In this document: positions 10,954 to 23,310 of the stretch, one piece after another
Layout: each line of letters opens with the position of its first letter
How positions within the stretch are numbered: position 1 is the stretch's first letter
Origin: Tethya wilhelma
Taxonomy: Eukaryota > Porifera > Demospongiae > Tethyida > Tethyidae
Direction: 5' to 3'
DNA: 64,000 nucleotides
Assembly (NCBI GenBank): GCA_964030475.1
Contig: CAXIPT010000019.1
Coordinates: 179,292 to 243,291 of the forward strand
Made by a program: the position numbers and the translations under genes
The notes under the pieces: generated by a model
Databases searched by the model: none
What the model was told of the DNA's origin: nothing
What the model saw: only the letters and a program-made list of their open reading frames with translations

Positions 10954-12389
10954 CAGGGGCGTACCTAGCATAGGGCTGAGCGGGCTCGAGCCCCCCCTTT
11001 CGAGCTCACCGGAAGTGTAGATTATTATTAATTATTAGTTGCAATATAGCACAAAAACTACTAAAAGCTAAGAAAATATATGAAAAAAATCACAGGGCAA
11101 CTCTTGTTGACCTAAAAATTAACGTTTCTAGCGCTTCCCACAAGCTATTCCCAGTACGGTAGTACTGGGTACATAGGAATGGCACGGATGGCCCATTAGC
11201 GCAATACAAATATTCACACTAATAACTCTGCAAAAAACAAGCGCTTGGCACTATAAGGCTTCTAAAGCTACTTTTTAGCTCATTCTCTTTCTAATGAACC
11301 TAAAAACATGGCCTAAAACCATCGCTAAAGTATTTAACTAAAATATGCCAAACCTCCAATTTTCTCCATCTTCTTCTTCTTATTCTTCTATGTTGGCAAG
11401 ACTTTTCTCAAAGACTGCTCACTTTCAGAAGCTGATTCTTGAACGAATTTACTTGGTTTCTTTGTCTTCACGTGCTTTTTGCATCGGTTATTCGTCTCTC
11501 TAGCTGAGTCGCTAGATACAAGACGAAAAGCGCCTTCTCCGTATGGCAGCCATTCATTTCTATACTCATTAATAATTCATCAGCTACTTGGGAAATCAAG
11601 TTGACGACCCTTTTCCAGATAAACAAGTGTGCGTTATTTGGAATCCGAACGTTGCCTGCCTGCTTTACCTGAAGATTTCTGGTTGTACTAAAGTCTCTGT
11701 AACCTTTCAGTCTTCAGTATTTAGGAGATGAATAGACTAATTTCAGGTTTGTTATGTAGTTGTCATTATAAGAAGATGAGCAAAAACAAGTAAATTTTGT
11801 TAGATACAGCTCCAGACTCCTGCCAGATGCTTCACTGAAGTAAATTTTGTTAGATACAGCTCCAGACTCCTGAGATGCTTCACTGAATATCCATGCTGAT
11901 AGTATACATGTAACTAACAAATACACACAAACTCAAATGTGATTCATAGAATAATGAAAAAATGAGAATAAAACAAGTAAAAAAAACATTGGAAATGTAT
12001 TAAGACATAGGAATGGCAAATCGTAAAAAGAACGCAAACAAGATGGAATGGCTGTTTGAGTGTGTAAAGAATTATTCCTATGGGCAACATGAGGGACTCA
12101 AACATGGAAAGAGAGTACTACATGCAGCCCACACAGGAAGAATTCTGCACACACTCAAACAGCCATTCCATCTTGTTTGCGTTCTTTTTACGATTTGCCA
12201 TTCCTATGTCTTAATACATTTCCAATGTTTTTTTTACTTTAAGGCCTATAAACTTGCCTAGTTTTGATCGCTAAGGCGAGTGCAGCGATTACAGCCTAGA
12301 GGTCAAAGGTCAAATAATTGATCACGTGCACAAAAAAGTGGGCGTAGCTGCTCAGCCTCCCCTTCTGCAAAATCCTGGGTACGCCCCTG
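10954..12389. mobile_element. Composite hAT-like element, TSD GCTTC
   Basis: Ends CAGGGGCGTACCTAGCAT and, inverted, ATCCTGGGTACGCCCCTG, flanked by GCTTC (10949-10953 and 12390-12394). The outer shell is about 190 bp on the left and 150 bp on the right; between them lies a 1.09-kb fold-back repeat (11147-12239) that also occurs elsewhere without this shell. So a hAT5-type MITE appears either to have captured the repeat or to have received it as a later insertion. No transposase is encoded. Confidence 0.8.
11147..12239. repeat. Fold-back dispersed repeat, copy 1
   Basis: Near-identical in layout to 20104-21197. It starts ATTCCCAGTACGGTAGTACT (a small hairpin) and ends in a long inverted repeat with arms of about 101-103 bp (11975-12077 and 12138-12239) around a spacer of about 60 bp. 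ACATAGGAATGGC occurs near the start and in both arms. An internal tandem duplication (AAATTTTGTTAGATACAGCT at about 11790 and 11840) is present. No coding capacity is seen. Confidence 0.85.
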
Positions 12390-12639
12390 GCTTCAATAAT
12401 AACTACACAGTCATACCCCAGCTGCACAATGAACGCTCATGGCTTGTACAGTTTATCCATAGCATTATGATTGAAGTTGTGCATGTCTGTGCCCAGCATT
12501 CATATCTTGCGTAACTATCTCAGACACCAAATTAGTGAGCAGTACATCTGCTACTTTTAAAAGCAAGTGAAGTTCATCAACTACTACATTGGTCATTTTC
12601 GTAAGTGAGTTTCTGGTTGGGTATTAGTCATTATTATAT

Positions 12640-13525
12640 TCTTGTTCACCAACCAAGTATGAATATCAAACTTTAATTCTGCCAACATTTTGGTAACAAT
12701 GCAGTTACCATCATCAGGGCAAATAATGAGAAAACATGCATGTAATCAACCGTTTTATCAATGGTCAATGTTCACGCATGCTCAGTGGAGGCATGTGACG
12801 TCACCTCTCCAGAGTGGGCGTGGCTCCTGCTTAGCGTCTCAATTGTGATGTTGCTGACCAGGGCGGGGTTTGAACTTCTGTTTGAGTTGGAGCCAGACTT
12901 GAGAGATCTCTTTGCCTTCATCTCTGTTCAGTCTAATTCTTGGGTCTGTTGTTCTGATGTAGAGTACTTCCTTCACAAGTCTTTGCTTGTGATTCTCTTC
13001 CACATCCAGTACTTCAACATTCTTCCAATCCATTTCATGTCCATCCTTCCAGCTGTGTTCTGCAACAGCTGATTTCTCAAATCGACTATACTTGCATGCA
13101 GCAAAGTGTTCGTAGCCATTGGTCTTCCTGTCTCTCCTATAGCTAGCTATCTCCGCAGGTACAATTGATCTTATACACCACACCGCTTCTCTGTTCTCTA
13201 TCGACAGGGTCTTTCACTTTGGTCAGGAGTTGGCTGAGTGTTGGTGGTGATCTGAAAGCTGTACGTATATTGTAATCCTTCAGGATCCTCCTGACTGCTT
13301 CACTTGTTCCTTGGTAATACGGAACCACTGCTGTTGCCAACGGTTCGTCCTCTGAATCTGTCCTATTAGGTGCCAGCAGTCAGGAGGATCCTGATTACTA
13401 CATTGGTCAGGTTCTATTGGAGAATCTTTCATACCAAGTCTCTTCTTTGCTGGTTGACTTGAAGAAACACCAGCACATTTCTTAAATCTTATCAAGTGTG
13501 CAAGACTTTTGAGTTTGTTCATTAT
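12640..13525 (-). pseudogene. Penelope-like retroelement 3' end with GIY-YIG domain
   Basis: On the minus strand the region reads a linker (ILKDYNIRTAFRSPPTLSQL, KVKDPVDREQRSGVVYKINC) followed by a GIY-YIG nuclease segment (GETGR), then FEKSAVAEHSWKDGHEMDW, LVKEVLYIR and LNRDEG. This is the C-terminal layout of Penelope-like elements, where the endonuclease nicks target DNA for reverse transcription. The reading needs frame changes at about 13145-13185 (in the GIY-YIG core) and about 13290-13340, so it is broken; reverse transcriptase is missing. The 3' flank (12650-12770) has CCTGATGATGGTAACTGCA and a TTAAAG tail typical of such 3' UTRs. It meets an opposite-strand fragment of the same class at about 13525. 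Confidence 0.8.
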
Positions 13526-13529
13526 AAAA

Positions 13530-14440
13530 ACTAGGAGAGAAAGGGTACAATACAGGACAAATCATCCAATCAGTTCCCCTCTCAAGAGCTATCGAAGCTC
13601 CACCCAGAACCCCACAAATATCAGCTATGACATTAGGAAAATCCTAGGGAAACATTGTGAAACTATCCAAAATGACTCACAATTAAAGAAAATTTTCCCT
13701 CAGCCCCTAATGATAGCTCACAAAACAACTCTATCTTTAAGAGATATGCTAGTTGGAAGGTATTAACCCAGAGGAAACACAAAATATTACTGTTCTTTCC
13801 TGCCTACCTACCAAGGGAGCCAGTATAAACCCAATTAACCTTTTTCGAAATGAACAGTAAAGTTCACTTTTTTGAAATGAACAATTTTTAAGTTCAACAG
13901 CCACTGCCTAACCTGGTACAAAGACAATCATAACGGCAGTCAACATTATATAAAATACTCAGGCCCCACAATAACATGCACCCCAAAAATGTTATTATAC
14001 CGTATGGCTCCAAATTTTCGTGGTACAATATTTTCGTGAATTTCGTGATTTGACCGTATATCACGAAAATTTTCTCCACGTAAACCGTATATCGGCAATA
14101 TAATTTCAGAGATCGTGATTCACGAAAATTAGCTCAAAACGGCAAAGACAGACTTTTCACGAACTTTTTGAACCACGAAAATTTGGAGCTATACGGTACC
14201 TGATCCAATGCAAATCGTGCAAAAAGCAATATGTAGGCCAGTGCCTAAAAATGAGGATACAAACTCACCTCGATTGTGTCTATAACCAACCAGACCAATC
14301 CTGCTCCATTTCATCTGATATGATCCTCCGCTTGTCAAGAACAAAAAAAATTGATAAATGTGGTCCAAACCACCTTAGGGTCATCCCTTTAGAGTAATGC
14401 CAACTTAGTATTGACAGTCTGAGATGCATGGTACAACATA
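13530..14440 (+). pseudogene. Second Penelope-like fragment, split by a MITE
   Basis: Plus-strand reading includes IRKILGKHCETIQND, LKKIFPQPLMIA and LSLRDMLVGRY, the linker preceding GIY-YIG in this retroelement class. After the TA-flanked MITE at 13998-14198 it continues YLIQCKSCKKQYVGQ, a GIY-YIG start, then THLDC and further weak similarity (LRVIPLE) to about 14400. Stops and frame changes are frequent. Orientation is head-to-head with the minus-strand fragment at 12640-13525. No reverse transcriptase domain is present. Confidence 0.7.
13998..14198. mobile_element. Short TA-flanked MITE
   Basis: Terminal inverted repeats of 27 bp with one mismatch: TACCGTATGGCTCCAAATTT at the left and its inverse at the right. 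Removing the element and one TA restores the reading YLIQC of the interrupted Penelope-like fragment, which supports a TA target duplication (Tc1/mariner-type). The interior is rich in TTTTCGTG-like words shared with 22874-23074 and 44815-45023. Confidence 0.85.
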
Positions 14441-14689
14441 ACTCTTGTTGTAAGCATGTTGAGACAAATAATGAATCAATTTGCAGGCCTTTTTTAATAT
14501 TGGACATATATATCAAAATCTTGGAGAAAAGTCTGATGAAAGCATTGATGTAATGGTATCCAGGTCTCCCTATATATGATGCATTACAAAACAGACACAG
14601 TACATACAATTATTTCTGACCGTTTCAAAATAACAAACATATACTTACAGGCTTTATTGAACTAGTCCAAAGATAAACATGATCTACAT

Positions 14690-14743
14690 GATCTACATTC
14701 TACTAAGATACCCCCTCTCTACAAATCCTGGATCCGCCGCTGA
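14690..14743. mobile_element. Single end of a hAT-like MITE
   Basis: TCTACTAAGATACCCCCTCT followed by ATCCTGGATCCGCCGCTG matches the right end of the complete element at 24956-25321. No matching left end is found upstream, so this is a truncated copy. Confidence 0.6.
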
Positions 14744-14744
14744 A

Positions 14745-15115
14745 GATGTTTGCTTTGACAAGTAGAAAGATTGTAGTGGCGCAAGAGGACCAGAGGGTCC
14801 TGAGCGTATGGAGAGCTGTGAAAGGCAGTCATAAGTATGACTCCCTCCTTCAATCTTACAGGCGGGGGGCACCAAGATAGGCTGAGGGCTTGTCCAGTGA
14901 ATGCCATAGAGTACATGTATTTTGCAGTGTTTACTTGGGACCATATGCGGTTGCCGGTAATTGTAGCTTGCTTGCAATACTCCACATCGTAATAGAGCCA
15001 GGATGAATAGTGGTATCGTTTTGCTGCTTTCACACTCAGAAGCTGGTAGGCGATCAGCTCAGGAATGGCGTCGGGAAATTGTGTGCCTAGTATGAGCATG
15101 CATACTGAGAATACC
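14745..15115 (-). pseudogene. Gag-like retroelement fragment
   Basis: Minus-strand reading VFSVCMLILGTQFPDAIPEL, then VKAAKRYHYSSWLYYDVEYC, ATITGNRIWSQVN and FTGQAL. The pattern of a helical segment followed by W..YD..(Y/F)...A...GN..W..(I/V)N resembles a gag-like or ORF1-like protein seen in invertebrate retroelements, though the expected zinc knuckle is not preserved. The frame is open for 126 codons but the downstream part runs into the truncated MITE end. The element class cannot be fixed. Confidence 0.5.
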
Positions 15116-15119
15116 TGAA

Positions 15120-18085
15120 ACCAAGTGTGCAGGTTGGTGATTTACGCTGCTGGCACTCCCATGAAAACCCAAATGTTCAGCTCTGAGTGGGGGCGGTCCA
15201 TGTTGCTGTGGAGCTATAGTGGAGCTAAATTGCAGCCACTGTTTTATTTGATGCTGTCGCAGTCAGAGCCAGAATAGACACGTTGGTCAAAGCTCTTAGT
15301 CCATTTAAATAATACACCCTGAAATCTTGATACCTATATTGTACACGTAAACACAGTACTGTATAGATGTGTACAAATAACTCATGTTATCTAACCAGTC
15401 AGCAATGAAATAGTCTTCATCAACTGCCTCCAAGACAAGCTCAGACTTCATATAACATGTAGCAACATTTTGTTCATGTAAGAGCCATATTATGTCAAAT
15501 TAAACATTCTTTAAAGCTGGACTGATGTAAATTACTAACCAAAACGATATTTCTTCGAAACAATTTCAGTTAAATGATAGGCTTGGATAATGTGGATAGC
15601 AATATTTTGACCTAATTTTGATAAAACAAACATCAATGTTGTGGTAACAACAGATGCACATCCAGAATTTTCTACTTCCATCAAGCCGCTTAAGAAACTG
15701 ATTACTTTCCCCACAGCAGTTTCACTTACAGTGAGTGGTACTAAATACATACTTGCCTGCTCCAGAAACAAACATCTCTACCATGCAACACCGGCATTAT
15801 TGTATTATTGCTTCAAGCTGACCCGATCTGAATGCTTTAATTTTAAATACTTTTGAAGTGCCGCTGAATGAATTAGGCTACAATCGTACTCTTTTGTAGA
15901 TGCATCAGCACCACAGATACAGCACAACTTTTCTGTAAATATTTATGATCACAAGTTCCATAGTTATTTTATTAATATTAATGATTTCCGTTTAAATGGA
16001 TGCAGTATATTCACGCATTGCACACTACGTTTTTTCTCCATACAATTAATTCTTAACAGTTTACAAACAGGAGGTAAAGTAGCCTAATCATAGCTATTAC
16101 TCACTCTTTCTTTTGTATGAGTTGCTTCGCTGTCATATAGCTAGCACTAGCAGTACGCAAACTAAAGCACGAGCTAGAACAGTGTCTCAGATGTAAATGA
16201 CTCATCTTGTAGATGGAACTTGTCCAGTCAGAAAAAAAATGCTTGAATGAGTATTTCTAGTTTTCGCCATCTCCAAACAACTGAACTAGGGGTCAAAATC
16301 CTAGGGAAATTGCACAAAACAGTGACCAAAGCACATTGTGCAGTTTTGCTGCCCACGCACTAATTTAATGATGTCTGTAACATGAGATTGGCGACCAGGC
16401 CTTCTATCTGAGGGAGAGCCTAGGAACAAGGCTATAACTCTCTTGAATAAATTTTGTAGCTGGACCCAGTCCTGAGTGCTGCCTCTCTAAGTCTTAATTC
16501 CACCTCATTATCTTCTGAAATGGCCACACAGAACTGGATTAATTTAATTCTTTGTAGTTACTTGGTCATGCATTCCCTCCCCCTCCCCACATACACACAG
16601 CTCGATCTTTAAATAGTGAGCAGTTAGGGGTGATGATACTTACTTCTGTGAGTTTTCCTTGTTTGTGATGTGACCAATTCAACACAATGTGTACTTTTTG
16701 CACGGGTGAGGTCTGACGTGTTTTTTTTTAACAAAAGTCACTATCTCTTATGGTAGTGGTACTCTTGTTGGACTTAAATGGTAATCCATCAAGGCATATG
16801 TCAGAAACCATGCTAGTTCAATCCATGCCACTTGCTGCATCAGAAATCTTTGAAGAACTTTCTGTGCACTTGTTTCATTCGCTTGTAGACACACTAAATC
16901 TAATGATTGTAGGCTTAATTGTATGCAATGACATCTCATTGAGAAATCTCAATGTCTTCAGTGGATTGACTCTGCATGTACGACTACTGCTGTGTGAGGT
17001 GATGCAAGCGCAGTGAGTGTTTTGCGCCTTTGTTATTGGGACAAGCTATAGTTACTGGAAAAGTAGTCAGTGATGATCTCTAACGTGTTTGTAAGACTAG
17101 CTTGTCTTCTGTGATTGTGTTGAATAATGGCCTTGGTTGTACACATTGCAACTGCATGTGGTTGCAGGATGTTGGAGGTTGATTGTCGATTGGCTGTGTC
17201 TAGAGATGCACATGCGCCTATTCTGTTTAAAAGCTTTATGAGTTTAGACTAATTGTTCGCGTGAGCAGAACATTCAATGGCATGGAAAATGGATGTACTC
17301 TCTGTACAAAACTTGAACACACAAAGCGCATAATTATGCATTTGTTTTTGTTTTCTGGCTTTGTGTGCATGTGGCTCTTGTGATAATGCACATCTCCAGA
17401 TTGTGTCATTGACTCTACACATTTGATGAAAAAAAGATCCAGACTACTTCAAAATTCTGCCAAGTTGAAGTGCTTTGTATTTCCTTTACTAGATCTTGGG
17501 CCTATTGGTGAAGGGCTTAATTGATTTGTTTGAGTTGGAGAGGTGTTGGTTGTCAGCTCTGTAGGCATGTGTCTTACTGAGGACAATGCTTTCAAAGAGT
17601 CACAATTGTGAAGGTACATAATAAACCCATACCTTGCAGAGATTTTGCAACAATTAGTGGAAAGTCTAGATATGGTGTATTGGACAGTGGCAGTGGTCGA
17701 GGATGTCTGATGTAAATTCTCAATGTACTGCTTCATTGTTCAGAAAATGTATGTTGCAAAAGATTAATTAATTCCAAGTATTGTGAGAAGTTTAAAGAAG
17801 TTTGGAATCCTATTATGGTAATGGTTACGTGGCTTGATACACTCAGGTATTGAAGATGACCATTGACATTAACACTGCAAAAGTATTTGTAGCAGGGAAA
17901 ACAAATATAGGTAACTCTTCATTCTACAGCTCCAAGTTTGCTAGTGTGCAGGACACTCCTTCCTTCAGTCTTCCTTTGCAAGATGTGTACCATGCTGGTT
18001 GTTGGAGTGCTGTTTGGACCTGATTGGTCTGCCCCAAACAATAGAACATCAGTGTCACTCACTGATTTTTTTTTTACAAAATCTT
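15120..18085. other. No recognisable gene
   Basis: AT-rich sequence. Open frames of 60-95 codons on both strands (for example 16750-17016 plus and 17449-17736 minus) have no recognisable domain or splice structure. No terminal inverted repeats were noticed. Confidence 0.4.
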
Positions 18086-18117
18086 CATGAAGAAAGGCTG
18101 TTTAAGTATTATATCTA

Positions 18118-18295
18118 GTGTCCTTCTATGGGCTGCATGTAATAGTCTTTTACTGTTTCAAGTGCTTAATAATTTTGCCCACAGGAAGAATTCTTTGCAC
18201 ACTCTTAACAGTCAATCCACTTGTTTGCTTTTTTGTTTTAAGATTTGGCCATTATTGTGTCTCATTAGACTTTCAATGTTTTTTAAATACTTGTT
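18118..18295 (+). repeat. Fold-back repeat, diverged third copy (fragment)
   Basis: Words shared in order with 12110-12235: ATGCAGCCC/GGGCTGCATG-like, CACAGGAAGAATTCT, GCACAC, CTTGTTTGC, CATTCCTATGTCT-like and TTTCAATGTTTTTT. Divergence is clear, so this copy is older than the pair at 11147 and 20104. Confidence 0.6.
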
Positions 18296-18367
18296 TAGCC
18301 TCGATCCCAAGCCCCTTATTTAGCTTTTTTGCACAAAAGCATAGCAAAGAGGCTGGTCGCCAATCTT

Positions 18368-19905
18368 TTTTTTTTTTATTTTTTTTATTTTATTTTTTTT
18401 AATGAAACAAATTTGTGGATATAATATAGAAATAGCTTAAGCTAATACTGTCTAAATATCCATTTATAACTATAACAACAACAAACAGAAACTAAAACAG
18501 AGTGATATACATGCAATTCAGAACACATTTGTTATTAATTTATGATGCATGATAATAAGAGATAAATACATACTGGTAGTATTTACAATTACGACATGTG
18601 GACAGTCAGAGCTCTCTTGAATGATGGAAGTGATTGTTTTGACTGGATCTCGTAGAGTAGTGTGTTCCAGAATCTTATAGCCGAAGGAAAGTAAGAGTGG
18701 TAAAAAGATTGTGTTCTTGCAAAAAGTTGCACTATTGACAAAGGGCTGACAGATCGTGTCCGAACTGAGCTAGAAGAAGTTGATACTCTTGAGGTGAGCG
18801 GATCATTATGAAATGTGAGTCCATTAGTGATACAATATAAGTGACACTGCTTCAGATATTTCCTTCTAGTAGCTAGAGTAGTTAGTTAGGTTGGCAAGTT
18901 CTAGTAGATGGCTGTAGCTGTCATTCCACTGCTTGGTGCACAATCTCAATCTAAACTTTTGTACCTTCTCTAACTTCTCTATATCTTTGCTGAGGTGGGG
19001 GTCCCATACACAGCAGGCATACTCCAACAGCGGCCGCACTAGAGTCAGGTACAAATAAAGAAGTGAGTCAGGATGAGATCCCGAGTAAAGGTTACGATAG
19101 CAAGAACCTGTCTTGCTTTGTTGCAGATCTCGGATATGTGAGCTGACCAGGAACCATCAGCGGAAAGTGTAACTCCAAGGTATTTGAATCTCTCCAGTTG
19201 TTGCAAAGCAGTACTTTCTATTGTAAGCTGATGCATCTGGCTGTGACAATTAGTTTTTCTTGAAAAGAGAATGCAACAGCATTTTTTAGTATTGAGATGC
19301 AAAAAGTTAGTATTAGTCCAGTCACAAATATTGTCAATGTCAATTTGAACAAGATGAATATCAAGGGGGGCCTTGATTATCTTGTATAATGCTATGTCAT
19401 CTGCAAAGATTGAGAGATCCCCATTTTGGACAGCATTGGCTACATCATCGATGTAAATAAGAAAGAGTAGTGGCCCCAGGACAGAACCTTGGGGAACACC
19501 AGAAGTGACGGAGATGCTAGCAGAATGGATGCCATTCACCACAACAAACTGGGTCCTATTGCAGAGGGAGTCGAACACCAGATTGAAAAGGAAGGGATTT
19601 AGTTCCAGTCTCCGTAGCTTCATTAACAGAGGGGCATGGGGTACAGAATCGAATGCTTTGCTCAAGTCAAAGAAGACGGACATGACATCATGACCATTAT
19701 CCAAGGATTCCTGGATTACATTGGTTAGGGTTAGGAGAGCAGATACAGTGGATTTGCCTGGAGTAAATCCAAATTGACATGTTGAAATTGGTGCATGAGC
19801 ATGGAGATGCTCAGAAATGAAGTTGTGCAAGATTCTCTCCATCTTACGTGAGTGACGCAAAGGGTAGACAGGTAAAAAATTGTGCCCGTGCAAAATTCAT
19901 GGTGC
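18368..19905 (-). pseudogene. 5'-truncated LINE reverse transcriptase
   Basis: Minus-strand reading contains QFGFTPGKSTVSALLTLTN, VFFDLSKAFDSVPH, SGVPQGSVLGPLLFLIYIDD and the catalytic FADDIALY, then FLHLNTKKC and FKYLGVTL, the order of palm and thumb motifs in LINE reverse transcriptases. A 1-nt frame change near 19060 separates the rest (YLTLVRPLLEYACCVWDP ... LEKVQKF). The C-terminal region runs on to about 18590, and an A-rich 3' tail (T-rich on plus, 18368-18402) marks the 3' end. The 5' half with the endonuclease is missing, as expected for target-primed truncation. The motif style suits the CR1/L2/Jockey side of LINEs; the exact clade is not resolved. Confidence 0.9.
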
Positions 19906-20103
19906 TGTTGCTAGCACTCACATGTAATAGTTTTGTATGACTTTAACATTTTGGGCAGAAAATATTGCCAGCGGAACAAAAACCAGCTAAAAAAATACAA
20001 TGTTTAAGGTAATGTCGATATGACATAGCTTTGCCTGCTAAGGTGCAAGATAGTATAGGATCTGATGATACCTCGAGTCATAAGTTGAATGAAGTTGAGA
20101 AGA

Positions 20104-21197
20104 ATTCCCAGTACGGTAGTACTGGGTACATAGGAATGGCACGGATGGCCCATTAGCGTAATACAAATATTCACGCGAATAACTCTGCAAAAACTGAGCG
20201 CTTGGCACTAAAAGGCTTATAAAGCTACTCTATAGCTCATTCTCTTTCTAACAAGCCTAAAAACATGGCCTAAAACCATCGCTAAGGTACCAAACTAAAA
20301 TATGCCAAACCTCCAATTTTCTCCTTCTTCTTCTTCTTCTTCTTCTTCTTCTTCTTCTTCTTCTATGTTATTTCAGCGTATCTCGAAGACTGTTCACTTT
20401 CAGAAGTTGATTCTTGAACGAACAAACTTGGTAACATTGTCTTCACGTGCTTTTGGTATCGTGTGCTCGAGTCTCCCGTTGAATGGCTAGATACAAGGCG
20501 AAAAGCGCTTCTCCGTATGGCAGCCATTCATTTCTACACATCATGCATAAATTCATAAGCTATATACTTGAACAGTCAAATTGACGACCCTTTTCCAGGT
20601 AGATAAGTGTGCGTTATTTGGAATCCAAATATTCGCTGCCTGCCTGCTTTACCTGAAGATTTCTGGTTGTGCTGGACTCTCTGTAACCTTTCAGTCTTCA
20701 ATATTTAGGAGGTGAATACACTACTGTACATGTGTTATGTAGTATTCATTATAAGATGAGCAAAGCAATTAAATTTTGTTAGATACAGCTCAGCAGGCTC
20801 CTGAGATTACTTCAGTACTGATCAGCCTGAGCAAAGATTAGCTATAATATCCATGCTGATAGTGTACAAGTAACTACCATATACACACAAACTCAAATGT
20901 GATTTGTAGAATTATGAAAAAATGAGAACAAACAAGTAAAAAAAACATTGGAAATGTAATGAGACATAGGAATGGCCAAATCGTAAAAAGAAGGCAAACA
21001 AGATGGAATGGCTGTTTGAGTGTAAAGAATTATTCCTATGGGCAACATGAGGGACTCAACATGGAAAGAGAGTACTACATGCAGCCCACACAGGAATGAT
21101 TCTGCACACACTCAAACAGCCATTCCATCTTGTTTGCCTTCTTTTTACGATTTGGCCATTCCTATGTCTCATTACATTTCCAATGTTTTTTTTACTT
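20104..21197. repeat. Fold-back dispersed repeat, copy 2
   Basis: Full-length partner of 11147-12239 with the same start hairpin, internal blocks and terminal fold-back (arms about 20932-21034 and 21100-21199). It is not flanked by CAGGGGCG ends. It contains an expanded TTC microsatellite (20324-20363) where copy 1 has only a few TTC units. Confidence 0.85.
20324..20363. repeat. TTC microsatellite
   Basis: About 13 tandem TTC units inside fold-back copy 2. The corresponding place in copy 1 (about 11369-11390) is short and interrupted, so the expansion is copy-specific. Confidence 0.95.
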
Positions 21198-21199
21198 GT

Positions 21200-22715
21200 G
21201 CTCTAATGAAGTGTCCAAGAAACTTATATTTAAAGTTGCTTGAACATCTGAATAGTTACATATGAAGATTTTGTCAAGTGTCCATGTTTTGAGGTTGTCA
21301 AGGGCTGTATAAACCTGTCAACATGTATTCACTCTGCGATCATTGAAGATTGCTCTTATGTGTCTAAAATGTCAGGTGACCATTATTAGTACTATACTAC
21401 TGCAAGAGTTGATGTTAATGTTTTAAGCTCTCAATCTCTTTGGGAGTTTCGGTTCTAGTTGGCTGAAGTTTTGTCTACTCTTATAATTTTGTGTTTTCCT
21501 ACCCCTCTTGGTGGTGCTGAAACAACAATACTAATAATAGTCAGTGGGCACCTTTGGATTACCAAAAGGATGGAGCAAGCAATGCAAAGAGGACTTTCTC
21601 TGGCTAGAACGTGCAGTAAAAACTGTTTGACATTTTCTTGTGTCTTTTTTCAGCAGGTGTAGGGTCCTAGTGCTTGCTTGATGTTAGAAACTGCCTGCCA
21701 TATTAATTGGTTTCTGATATCAATGATATTGTTGTGCCCAAAGACATCATAAGGATTGCTATGGATGTATGTTGTAGGTCCAACATCTTCAGCAAAATTA
21801 TCCACTCTCACATTGGTTGCAGTATCATTTCATTCTATAGTGAAAGTATATAACCTCTACTGCATGAATAGTAGCAGATAGAGCTAGTTGAGGATTTTAT
21901 AGCCAATGTGGAGAAATGCTTTGTGGCCTGGTTTTCCAGCCTTGTTGACTCTCTCACGTACTAACTCTTACCTCAGATAGTGAACCTACATGAAAACAAG
22001 ATATACTCTGATCAAAAAGTATGTGATGCTATATGAGGATAATTACTTGGCGCCTTTTTACAATTTGTTTTGCAACATCTAGTCCAATAGCTTGCTCCAA
22101 ATATAAACTACGTAGTCAGACCAATCACAAATGATACCATCGAGGGTCTTTCCAACATCAAATTGTGGATTATTTGCATGTGGAAAAAATTGCTTGAAAG
22201 GGGCATTGGTGTAAGCTTGTTGATCCAAAGTGTTTCCCAGGCTACAACCATTCCTGTTATACACATAATATTAATGCGTATAGTAAATATTGTATCTAAC
22301 TTAGCTGGATCATTTTTCCTATATACTTAAGTGAAAATTTAGTGTCACTGGGCATTAGAATATTCACGCAGATTCGGAAAAGCAAAGTTGAAAAACAAGC
22401 AAAACCAATCACTCAAATGGTGGCAATTGGACAAGTCTGAACCAGTACTGCCTGATACCTCATATACTTGCTTCATTCAGAAAGACTCTGCTTGCAAACT
22501 GGCACCTCTACACTGATTCTCTGTATAGTTCTAATCAATGTGGCAGCATGTGATATCTTTGTGAGCATGTCAGCATGTCAGTGTCACTGTAAATTGTCAA
22601 ATACGAAGCACTCCACTTAATTCACAAAACATTAACAAGTTTCTCATCAGTACACCCAAAAAAACACAGTATGTCACACTAGTTTCATCTCACTTTGCCT
22701 AATATGGAGACCTAG
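21200..22715. other. No confirmed gene; one possible minus-strand exon
   Basis: On minus, 22255-22080 is open after a tgtataacag acceptor-like site and reads NTLDQQAYTNAPFKQFFPHA with a later DWSD. The composition looks protein-like but no family is recognised and no adjoining exon was found. The remainder is stop-dense. Confidence 0.25.
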
Positions 22716-23310
22716 CTTATTAAAGACATTACCAACATTGAACGTGTACAAAGGCGTGCCACCAAATACATACTAAATGACCTTACATCTGATTACAAGG
22801 CAAGACTCAATCTGTATGCTCCCTGCAAGATATTATGTTCATGATGCATGTATAAAACACAAACATTCTAAAGTACTGTATATTTAGAAGTTTTTGAGGA
22901 GTATAAATTTTGCTGTTTTCGCGGATCGTCAGCAATCCCCGAAATTTTACCCACAAAATTTTTGGGATCATATTGCAATTTATGGGTGGGGCTGATCAAT
23001 CCTCAAAAATTAATTCGTGAAAAGTTTGGCGATTGCCTTTCCATGAAAATTTTACTCCTCGAAATTGTCTAGTATGTGAGTTTTGTTAAGAGCTCAACTA
23101 GCTAGAGCTGTGCTCAAGTTGACTATCAACCACACACCACTTCTACTTTAACAGAGTCGTTAAACTTTGGAACAAGATACCATCCAACGTTATGAACCTT
23201 TCATAATCTTCTGAGTCAATTTGTTTTAAACCTTTTCAAATTTATGTGGTCAAATTTTGAACAGAACTTTATCCCAAACAATACATGCTTTTTTTTAACT
23301 TCTACGTTCA
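22715..23310 (+). pseudogene. LINE reverse transcriptase C-terminal relic, split by a MITE
   Basis: Plus-strand reading IERVQRRATKYILND, SDYKARL before the MITE at 22874-23074, and HHFYFNRVVKLWNKIPSNV after it. Both belong to the conserved region downstream of the reverse transcriptase in CR1/Rex-type LINEs. Frame changes and stops are present, so it is an old fragment. Confidence 0.7.
22874..23074. mobile_element. Short TA-flanked MITE
   Basis: Left end TACTGTATATTTAGAAGTTT and right end AAATTTTACTCCTCGAAATT...CTAGTA form imperfect inverted repeats around GAGGAGTA. Size and TTCGCG/AAATTT-rich interior are similar to the element at 13998-14198. It interrupts a LINE relic. Confidence 0.65.

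Noticed and set aside
15535..17736. Open frames of 63-95 codons on both strands
   Set aside because: Overlapping frames on opposite strands without recognisable motifs or exon borders.
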